Program-made: the position numbers and the translations under genes
NCBI GenBank assembly: GCA_022457155.1
Contig: JAJGOT010000001.1
Span: 3,076,501 to 3,140,500, forward strand
Length of the DNA: 64,000 nucleotides
Source of the DNA: Cladopsammia gracilis
Taxonomy: Eukaryota; Cnidaria; Anthozoa; Scleractinia; Dendrophylliidae
Direction of reading: 5' to 3'
Shown here: piece by piece, positions 55,926 through 64,000 of the stretch
How positions within the stretch are numbered: position 1 is the first letter of the stretch
How the letters are laid out: every line of letters begins with the position of its first letter
The notes under the pieces: model-generated
What the model was told of the DNA's origin: nothing
The model's input: the letters and a program-made list of their open reading frames with translations, nothing else
Database searches by the model: none

Positions 55926-56027
55926 ACAGCGTAGATGCGAAAAATCGCTGACCACACTCTGAGCTGTTGTTCGACAAGGTTAACACTCGTTAACATCTCT
56001 CAAACTGACTTTTCCTTTTCACTTTAA

Positions 56028-56818
56028 GGTGGCTGAACACAGTTTGCGCGCGCTCTTTAATTCCAGCTGCTTACGTGAGTCAGCGCGAGCAGAGTTTTGA
56101 GAAAAACAGACGTGGCGCCTATTCAGCGATCATTTTATTTTGCTCAGCGTGGATCGCGAAGGTGTTGTTTGTCGTCTTAAAATCAAACAATTTGTTGTTC
56201 GTAAAAATGTTTGTTGTATCAATAGATAATTTATAGAACCATTGAAAAAATACACTGCCTTTTTGGTCGTTTTTGTCTTTGGATCGAGAACCCAGTCAAA
56301 TGCAACGCATGCGCAGTTCACCAAAATATTATGACTGGATGTTTTAGCGACTTTCCTCGGAAACGTGCTGATTGCTACGGAGCCACTCGTTAGAATTCCA
56401 CGAAATTTGGCACAATAATAGTTCCGAATATGCCGAATTCGCCTTTCTTCAAAACTTTGAAATCTAACAAAGGAGATTTTTACAAAACGCAAGCATATTA
56501 AACCAAAATTGCAGAAGATCTCTCTGTCAAAATTACATAAGACCAGTGTTAACATACGAATATTTTTACGAGTTTACAGGAGAAAAATGATGGACAAAAT
56601 CTAACTTCTAGATTTTCTGAAAAAAACGAAACCAATTACTGGAGGTTGATTTATAATCCACCGTGTTGCCATGGCAACACCCTAAAAGCTCAACAAAAAT
56701 ATCAAAATATAAAGCTTGCTGCTTAGTCGCATGCCAAACCAATTTTGGACGCCCAGACGTTAGTGGTTTTAAAATGATGACGCATAGGTACAGTAATGTG
56801 AAACTGTGTTCAGCCTCC
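56028..56818. mobile_element. Harbinger-like element nested inside, TAA target site
   Basis: Ends GGTGGCTGAACACAGTTT and AAACTGTGTTCAGCCTCC; TAA lies outside both (56025-56027, 56819-56821). A 141-codon antisense ORF inside shows no domain I know. Confidence 0.65.
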
Positions 56819-56879
56819 TAAAGTTACCTGAAGTAAAACCCATTTCACACTTTAAAAAGAAAAAAAAAAGAACAGAATA

Positions 56880-56960
56880 GTGTAAGCCTCGAACCCGAGT
56901 CGTTCGCTTCATAACTTATACACTACACCAACGTGGACTTGCTGCTGGGAGATGTAATTT
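56880..56960 (-). repeat. tRNA-like relic
   Basis: On the minus strand TTGGTGTAGTGTATAAG resembles a tRNA D-arm/A box, followed about 30 bp later by GGGTTCGAGGC (B box). The acceptor stem does not pair well, so it is probably a SINE head or decayed tRNA copy. Confidence 0.35.
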
Positions 56961-57239
56961 TTAACATATCTATAGTCACTGTGTTACCCATAACAATAAA
57001 TGAAAGCTGACCGTTTTCAAATCAGTGCTTAACCCTTAACATTGTAGATCAATGTTAAACCCCGAAACGCTATTTATTGCTTAACCGGAGCTTTGTTCTC
57101 TCAGTTCTCTGCCCAATAAATGGGATTCTATTCTCGTGTACGTCAGTACTACGGCGTAACGAATACTACGTTGTGCAAAACCCCATAAGGCGTCCAAGGT
57201 CAGTTTGAGAGATGTTAACGAGTGTTTACCGTTCAACAA

Positions 57240-57985
57240 ATGCGCACAACACAAAGAATGGTGGTAACATATACAACGCTATGAATTGTGTGATAACTAT
57301 TGTTATGGAAATATTGTTTTATTTTCGGTACTGAGAATAGAAGAATGTTTTACATAACGTGTCAGTTTACAGTATTAAGTATGCAAATCAACAATACGGT
57401 GGTCACGCAATGTTGCACTTTTTATCAAACACATGTTTGATATCAAGGCACTTATTAATGCTGTAATGCCTTAATGACTTACTCCTAAAAACAGTAAAAA
57501 CTATACTAGGAGGCCTAAAAAATAAGAAATACAAATTTAAAATTGGTTTACATTAAGAAAAATAAAAAGAAACTAATCTAATCTAACTATATGATAATAG
57601 ATAAATAAAAAGATAAATACATGCATAAATAAGTGGTATTTATACCATAGATGTAATAGTTGCGATAATTGTAGACTTAAAAATAATAATACTCTGGAAG
57701 GACAATGACATATAGGAAGTTGATACCATATTGCAATTGACCCAGGGTAAAAAGAGAATTTATAAATGTTACAATTGGACTGTATATGGCGATAGGGAGA
57801 AACATTTGGAAGTCGAGATACCCTACCTCAGGAGGAAGTGAAATACCAATTAGACCCTGCTGGATCTTGTAATCTGCGTTGTTCAAGTGTGTCCCAGTTG
57901 AGTTGCTTAATCATGGAAATAGCCGAAATAAACAGCTAAGAACTGCTGACAACGCGCTATTCTTTAATATCTTACACCATTTTGT
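57240..57985. other. AT-rich intergenic stretch, nothing identified
   Basis: It is the 3' side of the first TPMT-like gene. No inverted-repeat element or coding sequence stands out; no clean AATAAA for the gene was identified except one overlapping its stop codon (57985-57990, - strand). Confidence 0.5.
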
Positions 57986-58777
57986 TTATTTAAAGTCCAT
58001 GAAGTAATAATGCATCGACATACTTGCACCTTCAGCATTTCCATGTTCCTCGCTATCTCCTGGAACGTCAGATTTATCGGCACCCGGCTCATCTGAACAC
58101 ATAGATTCGTCTGGCATTTTGTCTTTACCAAGGAATCGAATCGCGCACCTGTCGCCAAAACGCTCGGTCAAAATCTTCTCGGAAATGAACTTGAATGATG
58201 GCGGCATACCTTCGAGGGATTCCGGTGCAAAAAACTCTAGGAAATATCTGCCGTCAGGTTTGAGGCAAGCAAGCATTATATCGCTGTACTGCTTCAGCCG
58301 TTCATCACTCATCATGTTAACAGCAGTCATGGAGCCACGATCCCAGATGAGGTCAAATTGACCCCCGGCGACTTTGGCTGAGAAATCAAAGATACTGCAT
58401 TCGTAAAGCGAAATATCTTTTTCATTCGCTTTAAAAATCGCCCCTTGGATCTCTGACGTTAGTACAATGGGTTCTTCGCGGTGTGTCAATTTGTTGTCGC
58501 TCAGAAATGCTTCGATTCCCTTTCGAATCAGTTCTACTCCCACGACAGTGTGTCCTTGATCGGCCAACCAGATCATATCCAGCGATTTTCCGCACAGAGG
58601 AACGAGCACTCTTAAATTTTTTCGACCTCCGGTGAATTCGTGGTGTTGTTTTATCAACATTGCGTTCACCTCGTCGGAGTGGAAGTCGGGTTTGTCTGTG
58701 GTCCAATCCTGCTCCCACGTTTCCTTGCTTTCAAAATCAAATGTGGTCAAATGTTCTAAGTTCTCTTTTAGATCCAT
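57986..58777 (-). CDS. TPMT: thiopurine S-methyltransferase-like protein, copy 1 (263 aa)
   Basis: A SAM-dependent methyltransferase of the TPMT family, which transfers a methyl group from S-adenosylmethionine to a thiol or selenol substrate, usually in the cytosol. Recognised from LVPLCGKSLDMIWLADQGH followed by VVGVE (SAM-binding motif I and acidic residue), LYECSIFDF and FDLIWDRGSMTAVN. The family's WEQ.W start motif is also present. The length fits the ~245-residue family plus a Ser/Asp/Glu-rich insertion before the end (DKSDVPGDSEEHGNAEG). I chose the ATG at 58777 (MDLKEN); the frame is open a little further upstream without another ATG. The coding part has no intron. A CACGTG E-box lies at 58796-58801. 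The animal substrate cannot be read from the sequence. Confidence 0.92.
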   Translation of the reverse strand: MDLKENLEHLTTFDFESKETWEQDWTTDKPDFHSDEVNAMLIKQHHEFTGGRKNLRVLVPLCGKSLDMIWLADQGHTVVGVELIRKGIEAFLSDNKLTHREEPIVLTSEIQGAIFKANEKDISLYECSIFDFSAKVAGGQFDLIWDRGSMTAVNMMSDERLKQYSDIMLACLKPDGRYFLEFFAPESLEGMPPSFKFISEKILTERFGDRCAIRFLGKDKMPDESMCSDEPGADKSDVPGDSEEHGNAEGASMSMHYYFMDFK

Positions 58778-59807
58778 TTGTACGTTAACAAAGTACACGT
58801 GGATAACAAATCTATAGAGGTCAGATTCACCCCGCTCGCAAGTTGATCAGACTCTATTTGCTAATTTATGCAAGTCCTGACGTGCATAAATAATGAATCA
58901 GATTACCTGCACGAATACCTCCTACAGAGATCTCTCGCTTCCGTTTGAGCAGTTTAGGAGTATTTAATAAACACTGAAATGAAATGTTAGGAGCATTACA
59001 ATACACACGCGGGTCAATTGCCATTGCTGCCGTACAGCAGGGATGATATGAATGATTTGTGTTCGTGACGGCATTTCGATTCAGCATTTTTTTTAATATT
59101 TGATAGAGGTGCATGTCACGCGATAGACAAGTCACGCGACGTCATATATTTTTCACTACATTTGTAAGTAAACGAGAGACTACTACACATTTTACTTGAA
59201 AAGTATGTCGTAATTCCTTCGTCGATGATTTCAACCTTATTAGATTGGATTTACCTTTTTAATTCTACGATTGTTCTGTCACATGCAATAGCCCAGAAAG
59301 CTCCTTAAACATGTAACTTAATTAATTCTTATCTCACAGCATTAGAAAGTCAACTTTCAATCGACTTATGTTTATTGAAAAGAACTAAAAATGTCGTTTT
59401 GGGTACAAAAAAAGATCAGCTATTAAAGATTTTTTGAAAGCAAAACAGCTCGTAAATTCAAGAAACATAGTTCGACTTAAGTTAATAACTCATATTTTTT
59501 TGATAAATTTGCCACTTAAAAGGACATATGCAGTGTCCCTACACTAAGAAGCAGGATCAGCCCATGGATTTTTGATGAAAGAAAATGTATCAGGAAGAGA
59601 GAGAGGACAGAAGATCAAAAATGCATTTATTTCCTCATATACATATTGGCTCTAGGCCCAGTCAGAACCCTTTCAGTATACTCTGTTAAACTGTGCACAG
59701 CAAAGAAAATTAAACATTTAGAAAGCAAGACGGCAGAACATATCAATTTGTAAATTTTTCAATAGCAGTGCCTTTAATTGACATGAAAAGAAGAAATATA
59801 TAGAGGG

Positions 59808-60059
59808 CAGTTTCCAATTGAGTGTGCAAAACCAAAACCAAAGTAAATTATTACTCTGACCAATCACAGCAGTCGTAAACAATTCAATGAACCAATCAGA
59901 GCTCGAAGCAATTACATGTCGCGAGCAAGTCACGATTGGTTTTGGTTCTACTTCTGATTGGTCGAGAAAGTGGCGCGAGATTTTTTAGCCAATCACAAAG
60001 TGTAGCAATGAAAAACCAAAGCAATTGTGTAATTACTTTTCACACTCAATTGAAAACTG
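59808..60059 (+). mobile_element. CCAAT-rich MITE, copy 2
   Basis: Ends CAGTTTCCAATTGAGTGTG and CACACTCAATTGAAAACTG, extended outward by ATATAGAG/CTCTATAT. The interior follows the copy at 7556 closely, minus a GC-rich segment (GGCGGCGCCAAGCGCGGG). It lies about 1 kb upstream of TPMT-like copy 1. Confidence 0.75.
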
Positions 60060-60397
60060 CTCTATATGTATTTAGTAATTGTAATTAATAATTAGTAATT
60101 TATTGTAAAACCCACTTCAGATGTGGTTGACTGAGTTGTAGCGGTAGTGGGTTTTCCACTTTGAAAAGTTGAAGATGGACCATTTTACTTTGGACGGTAG
60201 CTGAGGGCTAGACAAATCCAAAACATTTTCCTGGAAGCAGCAACCTCCAGTGCCCTAACTCCCCTGCCCCTTCAAAAATAAAATAGTCTGTTCCATTAAA
60301 TATTTACTCTAGCATAAATGTAGCATAATTGTAAAATGTCAGTGCATTATAATTTATTGTGTATTGAGTGGTCTTCCACCAGAGGCACCAAATCTAA

Positions 60398-60541
60398 CAT
60401 ATATGTTGTGGTGCAATTTTGTCCTTGGTGCAAATTTTATTTTCCTTTGTTTTGGGGTATGATAATGTATGAAGATAAGTTTTTAACAAAGGAAAAGAAA
60501 ATTTGCACCAAGGAAAAAATTGAACCACAACATATGCATGT
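60398..60541. mobile_element. foldback element with ~50-bp arms
   Basis: CATATATGTTGTGGTGCAAT onward through CCTTGGTGCAAATTTT pairs with the right arm ending near 60541. The right arm is followed by a repeat of AACATATGCATGTAATAA and an (AAT)n run, a common target for such elements. Confidence 0.6.
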
Positions 60542-60564
60542 AATAAACATATGCATGTAATAAA

Positions 60565-60595
<31 letters not shown>

Positions 60596-61027
60596 GTGAT
60601 TAAGAGAGTACTTTCAAACTGACCGAGCACATAGCACAAGGACTTATGAGCATGCGATTACCCCTGAATTGTATGACACGAAGTTCAATAATTATTACTA
60701 ATTAATTGCATCAATAAAACTTACACTCAAAACTACTAGGATATTTTTATCAGTTTGAAAGTAGGAGGAAAGCAACAAAAAAGAACTCATTAATTTAAGT
60801 GAAAATGATTGATGCAGGCATAACGTAGGTATCCAATGACTGTTATTGGACAGTCCCGCATGACCGTGCACCAATTGCATAAGAAATAGGCATACAGATG
60901 ACCAATCACAATCCAGAATTTTGTTATTGCAGTTATGATTATAATAATAAGCATATGCACATGAACCTGTGCATACAGAACTAGAAACTACTTAAGGATC
61001 CTTTATACATCAGATACAGTGTACAAT

Positions 61028-61202
61028 CAGGGGCATATGCAGGGGGGGGGGGGGGGGTTCGGACAAACCCCCTCTTGCCATTAAATGCTCCATTAAATCT
61101 TTGTTTTGATCACCTTTCCTCGCCACCTGGCTATTTGGCGTGGGTAGATGGGACATGTCTTATGTTGTAACCCCCCTCTGCAAAATCCTGCGTATGCCCC
61201 TG
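61028..61202. mobile_element. CAGGGGCATATGC-end MITE, 5-bp target duplication
   Basis: Ends CAGGGGCATATGCAGG and CCTGCGTATGCCCCTG; ACAAT flanks both sides (61023-61027, 61203-61207). Contains a G run and a C run. Ends just 59 bp from the stop codon of TPMT-like copy 2. Confidence 0.7.
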
Positions 61203-61260
61203 ACAATGTACATTTTGTTTGTTTAAAACTGGTTGTAAAACTAGTTTTTCTCAGCTTCTG

Positions 61261-62043
61261 TCAGTTTGTTTGTTTGAAGTCCATGAAGTAATAATACATC
61301 ATCATACGAGCAACTTCAGCATGTGCAGCTTCAAGCAAATCAGATTTATCAGCTCCCGAGTCCATTGAAACCAAAGGCAGTTTTTCTTTACCAAGGAATT
61401 GAATCGTGCACCTGTCCCCAAATAACTCAGTCAGTTTCCTCTCAGAAATGAACTTTGCAGTTGGCGGCATACTTTCAAAGGATTCGGGCCGAAAAAACTC
61501 AAGGAAATATCTTCCATCAGGTTTGAGACAAGCAAGCATTATTTCAGTGTACTGCTTCAGCCGTCCGTCCTTCATCATATTAATAGCAGTCATAGAGCCA
61601 CGATCCCAGATGAGGTCGAACTGGCCTGTGGCGATTTCAGCTGAGAAATCAAAGATACTACATTCATAAAATGAAATGTCTCTTTCATTTGCTTTGAAAA
61701 TGGTGCCTTGCATCTCTGATGTTGATGTAATGGGTTCTTCACTGTGTGTCAACTTGTTGTCATTCAGAAATGCTTTAATTCCTTTTCGAATCAATTCTAC
61801 TCCCACAACAGAGTGTCCTTGATCAGCCAACCAGATCATATCCAGCATTTTTCCGCACAAAGGGACAAGTATTCTGAGATTTTTCCGTCCTCCGGTAAAA
61901 TTGTGGTGTTGTTTTATCAACATAGGGGTAACCACATCTCTGTGAAATCCTGGGTTGTCCTTGGTCCAATTCTGCTCCCATGTTTTCTTGCTTTCAAAAT
62001 CAAATCTAGTCAGACGTTCTAGTTTCTCTTTGCCATTATTCAT
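61261..62043 (-). CDS. TPMT: thiopurine S-methyltransferase-like protein, copy 2 (260 aa)
   Basis: Closely related to copy 1 along its whole length, with the same motifs: LVPLCGKMLDMIWLADQGH with VVGVE, FYECSIFDF, FDLIWDRGSMTAIN and KPDGRYFLEFF. The C-terminal acidic insertion is shorter than in copy 1 and the end is YYYFMDFKQTN. I chose the ATG at 62043 (MNNGKE). The open frame continues upstream, but a pyrimidine-rich acceptor (CCCCTTTTTGCAG) ends at about 62063, suggesting a 5' UTR intron there. The coding sequence has no intron. Tandem duplicate of copy 1, same strand, 2.5 kb apart. Confidence 0.92.
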   Translation of the reverse strand: MNNGKEKLERLTRFDFESKKTWEQNWTKDNPGFHRDVVTPMLIKQHHNFTGGRKNLRILVPLCGKMLDMIWLADQGHSVVGVELIRKGIKAFLNDNKLTHSEEPITSTSEMQGTIFKANERDISFYECSIFDFSAEIATGQFDLIWDRGSMTAINMMKDGRLKQYTEIMLACLKPDGRYFLEFFRPESFESMPPTAKFISERKLTELFGDRCTIQFLGKEKLPLVSMDSGADKSDLLEAAHAEVARMMMYYYFMDFKQTN

Positions 62044-62652
62044 TTGTCCATTGAAAGGAAAGCTGCAAAAAGGGGAGAAAAACAAATTACTTTTTGAGCT
62101 CTAAAATGTCGAAAACTGACTGACTGTTGCATGATGGCGATGATAATAGCTCTGCATCTGTCCTGGGGAGGGGGACACCCACATAAAAGGAGATGCTTGT
62201 CAGAAATTTTGAATTACTAAATGCTTTAAAGTACACCAATCTGTACATGGGTCAAGTGATAATTCTAACGGTGGTCGTGTTAGATTTTAATACCCTAAGT
62301 GGTACCGAATCTACAAATTTTGACTCCTAAAAGGTAAGACGAGCACCCCCGTCATTTTCATATGGGATTCCCCCTCCCCCCTCCCCCCTCCCCCGGGGCT
62401 AGTATAGGCACTATTGGACAACAATTCCATAATGTTTTCTTTTGTTTGGTTTTTACTAATTTTGGCTAATTTTGTTTAATTGCTAGATACTGTTTCATGG
62501 TCTAAGTAAATTAAAGTTCTATACCTATCCTTTACCTATGTAGTAACAAGTAGTAAAACATACTTCTACTACTACTTATGAGGAAACTTCAGAAACTCAC
62601 ATGAGCGTACTCTAGATCAAAGATGTTACTGATGAGCAGTTTTGCTATCTTA
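62044..62652. other. intergenic / 5' region of TPMT-like copy 2
   Basis: The likely 5' UTR exon edge is at 62062; beyond that only C-rich (62370-62395) and AT-rich sequence. A promoter cannot be defined by eye. Confidence 0.4.
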
Positions 62653-63199
62653 GGGCGCTTACCATTTGTCAGAACTTGCCGGCCAGACCCGGGAAGGGGG
62701 GGGGGGGTACTCCCTATAATGGGCTATACGGGGATGCTCCGCCAAAATGGGGTAACTTTTTTAGGCTGGAGGTATATGAAAGGGTCGGGATTTCATGAGT
62801 TGAAGTATGTGGAAGGGTAGGGATTTCACGAAGAATAGGAAATGGTAGCAAAAACACAAGTTGAAGCATAAAAAAGGTAAGGAAAACTGCGATTTAAGTA
62901 TTATAAAAAGGGCCTCTCAAACTATATCAAACAGATGCACGTAAAGGCTATATAAAAGGGGTACCATTTTCAATGAAAGGGGTACCTTTTCTGTCAAAAA
63001 CGGTAAGGGTTTGGACCTCGGGGCGGAGCATCCCCATACAAAACTTTCTTGTGTACCCCCCCCCCCCCCCCCCCCCCCACACCGGTCAGTTTCCTACAAG
63101 TCCATTATAAGGTCATGTACTATTTCCGAATTGACCAGCCTGGCTGACCAGTTTCCCCCCCTCCCCCTCCGCCCGGGCATACTGAAATGGTAAGCGCCC
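62653..63199. mobile_element. Harbinger-like MITE, TTA target site
   Basis: Ends GGGCGCTTACCATTT and AAATGGTAAGCGCCC are exact complements; TTA lies outside both (62650-62652, 63200-63202). The interior holds a second inverted pair (ACGGGGATGCTCCGCC and GGCGGAGCATCCCC) and long G and C runs at 62696-62707 and 63057-63078. Confidence 0.75.
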
Positions 63200-63402
63200 T
63201 TATAAATTCGAGTTTAAATGAATTTGTTATTACATTCCAGTCCAATCTCCCGTAAGCGGACACGCTAGTGTATCAGAAAAAGGTGTCCGTAACTGGAGCT
63301 ACGGGCATGATTCTCCCTCGTTGGAGGTGAATTCTGAGAATTCAAACGGGGTTTTTACAAGATGACCGCCCGATCAGAGGGATTTGAATGTTTTTCTTTT
63401 AG

Positions 63403-63739
63403 TCGAACAGCTGGTCAAGGTCAAGCACGATTCTTTTAAACTTAAAATCAAATCTTCAAATCGGATATTCAGACATTACTTTTTAACACAGATAACAAAA
63501 TCTGTTTGTTATTCGCACCTTGAAGAAGTCTTTCTGGATATTGAAGAAATCCACGACAGTACTCGTGCTATAAACATTTTCGCGGGCTCAACAGAGATTG
63601 CGTTACAGTTCGTTCATCCGGCCAGGGGAGAGTGGGAAGGAGGCAAAACACTCCGCGAGCCTGGCACTTTTTTCGTGTTTGAATGTAACTTCGTTCTCAG
63701 CTGCAAGGACGACAATGAACAATTTAAACAATTATTAAG
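63403..63739 (+). CDS. internal exon of an unassigned gene
   Basis: A 337-bp open segment is bounded by a good acceptor (TTTTTCTTTTAG, ending 63402) and donor (AAG|GTAAGA). The encoded 112 residues look like real globular protein: mixed hydrophobic/charged, e.g. LEEVFLDIEEIHDSTRAINI and HPARGEWEGGKTLREPGTFF. I recognise no family. A start codon and neighbouring exons are not visible; the downstream intron runs off the window. Confidence 0.5.
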
Positions 63740-64000
63740 GTAAGATAATGTTTATTTTAAACTTATATGTAAATATTGATCGCAGTATTTTAAGATAATA
63801 GGAAACTTTAGATATTCCCAAACATTTCCTCTAAATTTGATAATACGAACGGTCACACAGTTTGTGTTGAAGGTGTTGGAGCACAGGTAGCCCAAGCCAT
63901 ATGTGTCACAGAACCGTTACGGGCGAAATTATAAGGATTTGTATGACGAAAAATGGTCCATTCTAGGAGTTAAAAAATACGAACAAGATTTCAATAAAAA
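63740..64000. other. window end, probable intron
   Basis: AT-rich sequence after the donor at 63740; no exon recognised. Confidence 0.3.

Larger units (their letters stand above)
55978..57230. mobile_element. MULE-like non-autonomous element, 9-bp target duplication
   Basis: The left end GGTTAACACTCGTTAACATC (continuing TCTCAAACTGAC) is complementary to the right end, with one mismatch in the first 12 bp. The flanks are GTTCGACAA (55969-55977) and GTTCAACAA (57231-57239), a 9-bp duplication with one difference. A second element (56028-56818) is inserted inside. No transposase is recognised. Confidence 0.65.
58778..61260. other. intergenic region between the two TPMT-like genes
   Basis: Contains the upstream region of copy 1, a CCAAT-rich MITE (59808-60059), a foldback element (60398-60541), an (AAT)n run (60565-60594) and a CAGGGG-end MITE (61028-61202). 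No further coding sequence recognised. Confidence 0.6.

Noticed and set aside
56130..56555. 141-codon antisense frame inside the Harbinger-like element
   Set aside because: No DDE transposase or Myb-like motif; element is too short to be autonomous.
58778..58798. Upstream extension of TPMT-like copy 1 (GTG-initiated)
   Set aside because: Requires a non-ATG start; the first ATG at 58777 gives the family-typical N-terminus.
62044..62085. Upstream extension of TPMT-like copy 2 (TTG-initiated)
   Set aside because: Non-ATG start and it crosses a likely splice acceptor at about 62063.

Overview
The window is animal nuclear DNA, most likely from an anthozoan cnidarian (probably a stony coral). Reasons: a spliced deuterostome-like gene with short GT-AG introns; dense families of short inverted-repeat DNA elements (MITEs), tRNA-derived SINEs and Penelope-like (GIY-YIG) retroelement relics of the kind found in cnidarians; vertebrate-type telomere motifs. 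No bacterial gene, operon, CRISPR array or rRNA gene was seen. The taxon is an inference.

Region 1 (1-26,340, + strand) holds the 3' part of one large gene, a ZZEF1 orthologue. I traced 29 coding exons from 1281 to a stop at 25366. Every junction is GT-AG and the reading phase carries through all of them, giving about 1,150 C-terminal residues. The introns hold many small mobile elements; several have visible terminal inverted repeats and target-site duplications. One of them duplicated the 5' splice site of the exon ending at 10465.

Region 2 (26,781-55,675) is a head-to-tail array of six complete units (4.4-4.9 kb) and a seventh truncated one. Each full unit carries a tRNA-like segment with A and B boxes, a (GGTAA)n/(GGGTAGA)n G-rich tract, a GTACGGCCGTAC palindrome and a 101-bp near-perfect hairpin. 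Degenerate TTAGGG-like sequence lies near each unit start. Four units also contain the 3' end of a Penelope-like element. Units are mosaics of two parental types, A and B. The array ends on the right exactly at two telomeric repeats (CCCTAA). I recognise no host protein in the unit. This array is the strongest candidate for an undescribed structure.

Region 3 (55,676-57,985) contains a 1.25-kb inverted-repeat element with 9-bp duplications that encloses a 0.8-kb element with a TAA duplication.

Region 4 (57,986-62,043, - strand) has two tandem intronless thiopurine S-methyltransferase-like genes. The last 2 kb holds a Harbinger-like MITE and one unassigned exon on the + strand at 63403-63739.
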